A DNA stretch of 11,010 nucleotides, from assembly GCA_963632825.1 (NCBI GenBank), contig CAVGWF010000004.1, forward strand, positions 1 to 11,010, read 5' to 3'. This DNA is from F23-B02 sp963632825. Its GTDB lineage: Bacteria > Bacillota > Clostridia > Oscillospirales > Oscillospiraceae. How positions within the stretch are numbered: the stretch's first letter is position 1; each line of letters opens with the position of its first letter. The position numbers were made by a program, and so were the translations under genes. The notes below the pieces were generated by a model that worked only from the letters and a program-made list of their open reading frames with translations, ran no database searches and had not been told where the DNA came from. Below are positions 1 to 5,124 of this stretch, in pieces.

Positions 1-30
1 AAAGTAGATCAGATGTTTTAGGTCTTTCAT
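1..30 (-). CDS. 5' end of a leftward gene of unknown function (partial)
   Basis: Only the first ten codons are inside the window, reading MKDLKHLIYF and then running off the left edge. The start is well supported. A purine-rich GGAAGGGG ribosome binding site (44 to 37) sits 6 nt before the ATG, and a consensus promoter lies about 80 nt upstream on the same strand. Ten residues are too few to assign a family. It follows pdxY in the same direction but has its own promoter. Confidence 0.6.
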   Translation of the reverse strand, partial: MKDLKHLIYF

Positions 31-46
31 TTGCAACCCCTTCCGC

Positions 47-82
47 TTATTTAAATTTTTGCCTACCTATGTATTTCAGCAT
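47..82 (-). CDS. Possible 11-residue leader peptide
   Basis: A short frame reading MLKYIGRQKFK lies in the 5' untranslated region of the leftward gene at the window edge. It is preceded by GGGGGAAG (94 to 87) at a workable spacing, and its stop codon falls 2 nt before the ribosome binding site of the downstream gene. That placement would suit a leader peptide or translational coupling. The frame is short enough to be chance, and no known attenuator is recognised. Confidence 0.25.
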   Translation of the reverse strand: MLKYIGRQKFK

Positions 83-109
83 GAGACTTCCCCCATACTC
101 TTTCTCACG

Positions 110-139
110 ATTATACTTTACTTCCAGCCGCAATGTCAA
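110..139 (-). promoter_or_regulatory. Sigma-A-type promoter for the leftward edge gene
   Basis: On the minus strand TTGACA (139 to 134) is followed after 18 nt by TATAAT (115 to 110). Both boxes match consensus exactly. A second TTGACA lies 11 nt upstream (150 to 145) but has no matching -10 box. The predicted start is near 103, giving a leader of about 70 nt before the ATG at 30. Confidence 0.75.
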
Positions 140-186
140 GTTTATGTCAATAGTTTTTATAAATAAATACTGGCAATTCGGATTTT

Positions 187-214
187 CTCAACAGGCCTCC
201 GGAGGCTTGTTGAG
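187..214. terminator. Strong hairpin directly after the pdxY stop codon
   Basis: A 14-bp stem, CTCAACAGGCCTCC against GGAGGCTTGTTGAG, has one mismatch or wobble and a self-complementary CCTCCGGAGG centre. It starts at the base next to the pdxY stop codon. On the minus strand it is followed by AAAATC, not a run of T, so it is not a textbook intrinsic terminator. It may act as a 3'-end stabiliser or a factor-assisted stop. It separates pdxY from the next leftward promoter. Confidence 0.55.
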
Positions 215-1087
215 TTATAAAAACAGCTTTTTGCACATTTCAATGTAGTCGGGCAGAACGCCCTCGAAATCAAGGCCGTAATGGCGGGGCGTTGCGCGCT
301 GCGCCGTGCGCTCGATGGCCGCGGTGACAAACTCCTCTGCCGTGCACAGCGCATCATCCAGCGGCGCTCCGCGCGTGAGCAGTGCGGCAAAGGCTGAGGC
401 AAACACATCGCCGGAGCCGTGGAATGTTCCGTCGAGCGCCGGCTTCATGACACAGCACATTTTTCCGCTTCCGTTGTCGCGTGCAGCTATGCCCACGCTT
501 CCCTGCTTCAGGCTTACTCCCGTTACGGCAACGAAGTCCGGACCGAGCTCGGACAGTCTGTCGATAAGCTCCGTTACAAAGCCCTCGTCCTGCACGCCGC
601 CCTTGTATTCCGTTCCCGTCAAAAAGCACGCCTCCGTCAGGTTGGGTGTTATTATATCCGCGCGCTTTATAAGCCTGCGGAAGCACTCTGCCATGCCGTC
701 GTCAAGATTCGGGTAATACCTGCCGTTATCAGCCATGGCAGGATCTACAACTATAAGCGTTTCATCTCCTGCGATGAGATCTATCGCCTTTTCTATAAGC
801 TCGCCCTGCGCCCTTGATGCAAGGTATCCGGAATATACCGCGTCAAACCTAAGTCCGAGTTTATGCCAATGCTCGGCAACGGGCACTATATCGCCGCTTA
901 GATCGGTGAAGGTCCAGTCGGTGAAGCCGCCGGTGTGAGTTGATAAAAGCGCCGTCGGTATACAGCAGCACTCAACGCCGGTTGCCGAGACTATCGGCAG
1001 CGCTACGGTCAGCGAGCACTTCCCCATTCCGGAAATATCGTGGATAGCTGCCATTCTCGGCAGTTCCGGTAATCTATCATCATGCAT
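215..1087 (-). CDS. pdxY: Pyridoxal/pyridoxamine kinase, PdxY/PdxK family
   Basis: This 290-residue protein belongs to the ribokinase-like B6 vitamer kinases, which phosphorylate pyridoxal, pyridoxamine or pyridoxine with ATP in the cytosolic salvage route to pyridoxal phosphate. Visible marks are the N-terminal HDISGMGKCSL (residues 16-26), the STHTGG segment (49-54), ITPNLTEA (146-153) and the anion-hole/catalytic GTFHGSGDVFAS, with Asp227 as the expected catalytic base. Length matches the family. The ATG at 1087 is favoured because GAGGTG lies 7 nt upstream. Three adjacent cysteines (40-42) sit in the second strand region. It appears monocistronic: a strong hairpin follows the stop codon and the next leftward gene has its own promoter. 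Family assignment is firm. The exact vitamer preference, and so the choice between pdxY and pdxK, cannot be read from sequence. Confidence 0.93.
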   Translation of the reverse strand: MHDDRLPELPRMAAIHDISGMGKCSLTVALPIVSATGVECCCIPTALLSTHTGGFTDWTFTDLSGDIVPVAEHWHKLGLRFDAVYSGYLASRAQGELIEKAIDLIAGDETLIVVDPAMADNGRYYPNLDDGMAECFRRLIKRADIITPNLTEACFLTGTEYKGGVQDEGFVTELIDRLSELGPDFVAVTGVSLKQGSVGIAARDNGSGKMCCVMKPALDGTFHGSGDVFASAFAALLTRGAPLDDALCTAEEFVTAAIERTAQRATPRHYGLDFEGVLPDYIEMCKKLFL

Positions 1088-1290
1088 TTGTCTGCACCTC
1101 GCAAAAATACTGTTTAAGATATTAGCACATTACCGGCAGCTTAGCAAGCGGACTGAAGTACACTGCGGGCTTCTGCAATTTTATAAGCCGTGCCCATTTT
1201 TTGCTGAAATATTGACAAAAAGGCCGCATTTCCATTTTATGCATTGCTTTTTTCTTTTAAATATATTATTATGACCTAAATATTAATTAA
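1088..1290. promoter_or_regulatory. Divergent intergenic region with candidate rightward promoters
   Basis: No gene is seen here. Two rightward promoter candidates are visible. One is TTGACA (1212-1217), 17 nt, TTTTAT (1235-1240). The other is TTGCTT (1244-1249), 17 nt, TATTAT (1267-1272), whose start near 1279 falls just before a perfect 12-bp palindrome, TATTAATTAATA (1281-1292). Either would drive the GGDNP-repeat gene and give a leader of about 150-180 nt. No clear pdxY promoter was fixed on the other strand. Confidence 0.45.
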
Positions 1291-1292
1291 TA

Positions 1293-1380
1293 GCTCGCGG
1301 AGCCGCTTCCGTGGCAAACGGGTGATGCCGTTCCGCCTCATGCGGAACTGTTGATGCCGCACGGATAACTCGCCGCGATA
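1293..1380 (+). ncRNA. Unidentified structured 5' leader upstream of the GGDNP gene
   Basis: Nested complementary segments predict a branched RNA. Outer pairing is TCGCGG (1295-1300) with CCGCGA (1373-1378). Next is CCGTG (1309-1313) with CACGG (1360-1364). A central hairpin pairs GTTCCGC (1330-1336) with GCGGAAC (1342-1348). Alternatives compete: AACGG (1317-1321) can pair with CCGTT (1328-1332), and GGCA (1313-1316) with either of two TGCC copies (1326-1329, 1355-1358). The region is GC-rich inside AT-rich flanks. It does not match any riboswitch class I can recall (c-di-GMP-I/II, glycine, cobalamin, preQ1). Function is unknown; a regulatory leader is an inference. Confidence 0.4.
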
Positions 1381-1427
1381 TAGGTATTAGTATTAGGCTT
1401 TGAGGAAAGGAGGATAACAGGTCTATA

Positions 1428-2525
1428 ATGTTTAAAACAGAAAATCTGAGCAGGCGTCTTGTGTTTGCCACTGCAATGCTCGTGGTTTTGCTGTTTGCCG
1501 TATTGGTCATGGGAACATCCGCAAGTGCAGATGGGACAGAAAATGCCGATGCTGCCGTTTTGTCCGACGCATACGGGCGCTCCGCTGACAGCGGTGCTCT
1601 CGCGCTTTGGAACACGGAATATCACGGCGCTCCTTACTTCAGGCTCTGCCTGCACGGTTATCAGGAGCTTGACCCCGACGCCACCGTCACTGTAACGGCT
1701 TATATCCCCGGTACGCTTACCCCCTTCTATCGTGCAACATTCACCAAGGATTATCTTGTACTGAAGGACACCTTTAACCTTGTCGGCGGAGTCCTCACTC
1801 AGGGGGCCGTGCTTCGTCTGCCCGCTGTATGCCAGCTCAAGATCGAAGTCAACGGTGATAATGTTGACGGTTGGGAGCTCGTTTACGGAACATATGTCGA
1901 GGAGGCTGCCATATGGAGCCCCAGCGATATGAACCCGCTGACCTGGTTCTGGGAGGTATTCGGCTCCGATTATGTTTACGGAAATGCTACCTGCCTGTGG
2001 GCAACTGACTTTGGCGGTCATGTCGTTCATCTGGGTATTGATGTTTCCGCAGACGGAAGCGATCCCGATGGCGGTGACAATCCCGGCGGCGGCGACAACC
2101 CCGGCGGTGATAACCCAGGCGGCGACAATCCCGGCGGTGATAACCCAGGCGGCGACAATCCCGGCGGTGACAATCCCGGCGGTGACAATCCCGGCGGCGA
2201 CAATCCCGGCGGCGACAATCCCGGCGGTGACAATCCCGGCGGTGACAACCCCGGCGGTGACAACCCCGGCGGTGATAACCCAGGCGGCGACAATCCCGGC
2301 GGTGATAACCCAGGCGGCGACAATCCCGGCGGTGACAATCCCGGCGGTGACAATCCCGGCGGCGACAATCCCGGCGGCGACAATCCCGGTACGCCGGATA
2401 AACCCAGTGAGCCTAAAGAGCCTGCTGAGACCGGCGACACAAGAAGCATTGTTTTGATGATAGCCATTGCTCTCGTCAGCACGGCAACGCTTGCAGTCAC
2501 TTACCGCAAGAGGGATAATAACTGA
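1428..2525 (+). CDS. Secreted, sortase-anchored surface protein with (GGDNP)21 tether
   Basis: The 365-residue protein has a signal peptide (about residues 1-34, with a hydrophobic core after RR at 9-10) and a globular region (about 45-205) holding three cysteines (73, 135, 189). Its IEVNGDNVDGWELVYG segment is faintly PLAT/LH2-like, which is a weak guess. Residues 215-320 are 21 GGDNP units, likely an extended acidic spacer. The C-terminus is an atypical sorting signal, PAETGD (332-337), then a hydrophobic helix (about 340-358) and the basic tail YRKRDNN. Ala stands where LPxTG or (S/P)PxTG signals have Pro. The next gene is a class B sortase, so this is its likely substrate. The best ribosome binding site (AAAGGAGG, 1406-1413) is 14 nt from the ATG, unusually far. 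A later start would cut the signal peptide. The ligand of the globular region is unknown. Confidence 0.88.
   Translation: MFKTENLSRRLVFATAMLVVLLFAVLVMGTSASADGTENADAAVLSDAYGRSADSGALALWNTEYHGAPYFRLCLHGYQELDPDATVTVTAYIPGTLTPFYRATFTKDYLVLKDTFNLVGGVLTQGAVLRLPAVCQLKIEVNGDNVDGWELVYGTYVEEAAIWSPSDMNPLTWFWEVFGSDYVYGNATCLWATDFGGHVVHLGIDVSADGSDPDGGDNPGGGDNPGGDNPGGDNPGGDNPGGDNPGGDNPGGDNPGGDNPGGDNPGGDNPGGDNPGGDNPGGDNPGGDNPGGDNPGGDNPGGDNPGGDNPGGDNPGGDNPGTPDKPSEPKEPAETGDTRSIVLMIAIALVSTATLAVTYRKRDNN
2070..2387 (+). repeat. 15-bp tandem repeat array encoding GGDNP, with a nested 165-bp duplication
   Basis: Twenty-one in-frame copies of a 15-bp unit encode GGDNP, with one extra Gly codon after the first copy. 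Synonymous changes define four main unit types. The order A-B-A-B-C-C-B-B (2103-2222) is repeated exactly at 2268-2387. The identical stretch extends to 131 bp (2094-2224 and 2259-2389) at an offset of 165 bp. This points to duplication of a block of 11 units, not only single-unit slippage. Confidence 0.95.
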
Positions 2526-2543
2526 TCATATGTGGGCGATTAG

Positions 2544-2572
2544 TTGACTTATTGCATAAGTGCATATAAAAT
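2544..2572 (+). promoter_or_regulatory. Candidate sortase promoter overlapping a terminator
   Basis: TTGACT (2544-2549), a 17-nt spacer and TAAAAT (2567-2572) make a good sigma-A-like match. The predicted start near 2579 falls inside the left arm of the hairpin at 2568-2599. RNA from this promoter could therefore not refold the terminator, while readthrough RNA from upstream could. Confidence 0.45.
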
Positions 2573-2600
2573 AGGAGTGGTATTGACCACTCCTATTTTT
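2568..2600 (+). terminator. Intrinsic terminator after the GGDNP gene
   Basis: A perfect 13-bp stem, AAAATAGGAGTGG (2568-2580) against CCACTCCTATTTT (2587-2599), has a 6-nt loop and a T run (2596-2600). It lies between the substrate gene and the sortase and should stop or attenuate transcription coming from the substrate gene. Confidence 0.8.
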
Positions 2601-2618
2601 ATTCAAGAGGAAATGATA

Positions 2619-3359
2619 ATGAGCGAAAAAGCGAGGAAGCTCATACGGTGTATCGCGGCGCTGGCTCTTGCCGTTTCTGTAGGTTTTCTGATTATTTACG
2701 CATGGGACGATGTGAGCAGCCGGAATACCGATAATGAGGTAAAGGAGCTCAAGGGCGTCGAGGAGGATTCGGAAACGCCGGACATTCTCCCTGAGTACGA
2801 GGCTTTGTATGCCGAAAACAGCGATACGATAGGCTGGCTGAAGATAGACGGAACCGGCATAGACAATGTCGTTATGTATGCTCCCGACGAGATAGATAAA
2901 TATCTGCACACGGATTTTTACGGCGGCTATGCCTATCGCGGCTGTCTGTTCGTTGACGAATACTGCGATGTGCTGCACTCGGACAACATCATCATATACG
3001 GGCACAATATGAAGGACGGAACGATGTTCGGCTCTCTCATGTACTATGTCAGCGAGGACTTCTACAAGCAGCACAGGTATATCAGCTTTGATACCGTGTA
3101 CGAAAAGCAGACCTACGAAATCATTGCCGCAATAAAGACCTCGATCCTCCCAAAGAATGACGACGGCTTTAAATACTACGAATACACAGGAATAAACGAC
3201 GAGGCAGCATTTAATGAGTATGTTGAATTCATCGCCGAAAACAGGCTTTACGATACCGATGCCTCATTGCAGCCGGGTGATAAGATACTGACTCTGTCCA
3301 CCTGCGCATACCATACTGACGACGGACGCTTCGTTGTGGTTGCAAGAAAAATAAGCTGA
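2619..3359 (+). CDS. srtB: Class B sortase
   Basis: This 246-residue membrane-anchored cysteine transpeptidase should cleave a C-terminal sorting signal and join the protein to peptidoglycan. It has an N-terminal transmembrane helix (about residues 11-28) and an extracytoplasmic catalytic domain. The class B pattern is clear: NSDTIGWLKIDGTGID near 67-82, IIIYGHNMKDGTMFGSL with catalytic His129, TLSTC with Cys229, and DGRFVVVARK with Arg237. The Pro usual in the class B 'IDYPV' segment is absent (IDNVV). The ATG at 2619 is chosen because AGAGGA (2606-2611) lies 7 nt upstream. An in-frame ATG at 2613 is too close to that site, and an in-frame TTG at 2544 is part of a candidate promoter. The preceding sorting-signal protein is the obvious substrate. 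A terminator ends transcription after this gene. Confidence 0.95.
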   Translation: MSEKARKLIRCIAALALAVSVGFLIIYAWDDVSSRNTDNEVKELKGVEEDSETPDILPEYEALYAENSDTIGWLKIDGTGIDNVVMYAPDEIDKYLHTDFYGGYAYRGCLFVDEYCDVLHSDNIIIYGHNMKDGTMFGSLMYYVSEDFYKQHRYISFDTVYEKQTYEIIAAIKTSILPKNDDGFKYYEYTGINDEAAFNEYVEFIAENRLYDTDASLQPGDKILTLSTCAYHTDDGRFVVVARKIS

Positions 3360-3378
3360 AATGCTGGAATTGAAATAC

Positions 3379-3412
3379 AGACCGGTCACATTGGATGTGA
3401 CCGGTCTTTTTT
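3379..3412 (+). terminator. Intrinsic terminator of the sortase gene
   Basis: A perfect 13-bp stem, AGACCGGTCACAT (3379-3391) with ATGTGACCGGTCT (3395-3407), has a 3-nt loop and is followed by TTTTTT (3407-3412). It sits 20 bp after the sortase stop codon. Read leftward it lacks a good T run, so any role for the converging SGNH gene is doubtful. Confidence 0.93.
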
Positions 3413-3481
3413 CCCGCGGCTATGTGAGGAAGAAAAGGAAGTTGTATGGCAATGTCATAGGCCGCGGCGGGGGGCAATATT

Positions 3482-5107
3482 TTATGCGGCAGTGCGGTCA
3501 TACCTTGCGAGAATTACCGCAAGCTGTGCGCGGGATATGGGCAGGTCGGGACGGAATGAGCCATCCTCAAAGCCCGTTATGATTCCCTGTTTCACCGCCC
3601 ATGCGGCTGCCGCGCGGTAGCAATCGGCAATGTCATCTGCGTCGGTGACGGTGCTCAGGTCCGAGCCGGACTCCGGTGAGCCCGCATATCTGTAGAGCAT
3701 GGTGACAAACTGTGCGCGGGTCAGTTCTGCATCGGGACCGAAGGTCGTTGCGGTAAAGCCCTTTATCACGCCTTCGTTATAGCCCCAGATGACGGCATCT
3801 CTGCCCCAGAAGTTATCCGCAACATCGCTGAAGGGCTCGGCAAGTCCGGAAACATCGGGCTCACCTGCAATGCGGTAAAGCATGGTAGCAGCCTGCGCGC
3901 GGGTGCTTGTCGCGTTCGGTGAGAAGGTATCCTCGCCGGTTCCCTTTACCATACCGTGGAACCATGCGTAATAGAGCTCGTCATAGTACCATGCGTCGGC
4001 GGGAACATCCGCAAACGGAAGCGTTCCGCGCTCGGGAAGGGCGCCGAGTATCTGCTGAGCCATAAACTGATGACCCTCAAGGTTCGGGTGGACCTTCAGA
4101 GCAAAGTACTCCCAGAAATAGCGGTCGTTGTAGTTCATGGGATAGGTCTCGGTGCCGACAACATCGGCGTAGTAATAGTTATCGTACTTGTATGAAAGCG
4201 ATTTGATATGGCTGTTTACCGATCTGACAATGGGTGCGGCAAGACCGCTGAGATCAAGTATGCTGCCGTCGGAAAGACGGAAGTTTTTAAACGGGTTAAA
4301 CACTCCGACTGCCACAACGGTAATATCGGGGTTGAGCTCGTGGATTTTTGCCATAAGGGCATCGTAGTTATCCTCAAACTGCTCAACGGCCTTATAGAAG
4401 GTCGCCGTTATGAGAGCGGTGAGCTTGGTCATCTGTCCGACGGACTGGCAATACTCAATGAGCTTGCCGAACGCGACTCCGATACTGCCGCCCTTGTTCA
4501 GGAAATCCTTGATATCCTTGAGTGCATCATTTTCCGCATCCTCGGTCATTTCGTTGAGAACGATGCCGAGAGTGAACGAGAACACATCGTTCGAGCCGAC
4601 ATTTATGCTTATGATGTCGGTCTTCTTCACCGCTTCCTTGTAGTTGACCATTGCGTCGATAGCATCGAGGTCGGAAAGCGTAAATTTACCGTTTCCGTCG
4701 GTATCAAAATAGGTGTTGCCCCATGAGCGTGTCGTGTCATAGTCGTTGTAAACGCCATCAAGGAAATATCTGAATTCAACGGCGCGCAGACCGCTGCGGG
4801 CATACTGGAGCAGCTTTGCGTCAAGAGCGTTCGCCACGATGCTGTGATACGCAGTCGGCACTGCCGAAAAATCATATCCGTAGTAGATATAATCGGGATT
4901 GTAGACCGTCGTGTAGTCGTCGGTCTGCTGGTCATAATATGTCTCGCTGCCGTCCTTGGCGAGGGCGCAGCCGGCGGCGATGCTGTCACCGACGCACATA
5001 TAGTATTTGTATGGCTCATAGCTTCTGTCTGCCAGTGCCGGTACGCAGAGCGCGAACACCATAACGAGCACAAGCGCGAGGCTCAAAATGCGTTTTGTAT
5101 GCTTCAT
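3482..5107 (-). CDS. Secreted SGNH/GDSL-type hydrolase with three SLH modules
   Basis: The 541-residue protein begins with a signal peptide (about 1-26, ending ALA). An SGNH hydrolase domain follows (about 35-355): block I VGDSIAAG with Ser42, a block II-like YARSG (102-106), block III NVGSNDVF with Asn173, and block V VHPNLEGH with His340. The residue three before His340, normally the triad Asp, is Leu337, so the enzyme may use a Ser-His dyad or an Asp from elsewhere. Between blocks II and III lies an EF-hand/dockerin-like loop, DTDGNGKFTLSD (135-146), suggesting calcium binding. Residues about 364-541 hold three SLH modules (starting near 365, 426 and 488), which usually bind pyruvylated secondary wall polymer. 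A GGGAGG site lies 5 nt before the ATG. It is 17 nt behind the acyl-ligase gene, probably one transcript. The substrate, whether ester or N-acetyl group of a glycan or lipid, cannot be told. Confidence 0.9.
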   Translation of the reverse strand: MKHTKRILSLALVLVMVFALCVPALADRSYEPYKYYMCVGDSIAAGCALAKDGSETYYDQQTDDYTTVYNPDYIYYGYDFSAVPTAYHSIVANALDAKLLQYARSGLRAVEFRYFLDGVYNDYDTTRSWGNTYFDTDGNGKFTLSDLDAIDAMVNYKEAVKKTDIISINVGSNDVFSFTLGIVLNEMTEDAENDALKDIKDFLNKGGSIGVAFGKLIEYCQSVGQMTKLTALITATFYKAVEQFEDNYDALMAKIHELNPDITVVAVGVFNPFKNFRLSDGSILDLSGLAAPIVRSVNSHIKSLSYKYDNYYYADVVGTETYPMNYNDRYFWEYFALKVHPNLEGHQFMAQQILGALPERGTLPFADVPADAWYYDELYYAWFHGMVKGTGEDTFSPNATSTRAQAATMLYRIAGEPDVSGLAEPFSDVADNFWGRDAVIWGYNEGVIKGFTATTFGPDAELTRAQFVTMLYRYAGSPESGSDLSTVTDADDIADCYRAAAAWAVKQGIITGFEDGSFRPDLPISRAQLAVILARYDRTAA

Positions 5108-5124
5108 ATTTTCCTCCCGTTATT

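Noticed and set aside
136..150. Second TTGACA upstream of the leftward promoter as a separate promoter.
   Set aside because: No reasonable -10 box lies 16-18 nt downstream of it.
1311..1398. Short similarity to 16S rRNA: GTGGCAAACGGGTGA resembles the conserved V1-V2 flank, and GGTATTAG resembles the antisense of a nearby conserved segment.
   Set aside because: The two matches point in opposite orientations and the sequence between them does not follow rRNA. Most likely coincidence; a BLAST against rRNA would settle it.
2070..2387. Tandem array considered as CRISPR or as a replication iteron cluster.
   Set aside because: Units are contiguous without spacers, lie in frame inside a clear coding region and vary only at synonymous positions.
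1972..2500. Long open frames in the other frames and on the opposite strand across the GGDNP array.
   Set aside because: They are shadows of the 15-bp repeat, with low-complexity translations and no ribosome binding sites.
3361..3582. Small rightward frame after the sortase.
   Set aside because: It runs through the sortase terminator into the reverse of the SGNH gene and has no ribosome binding site.
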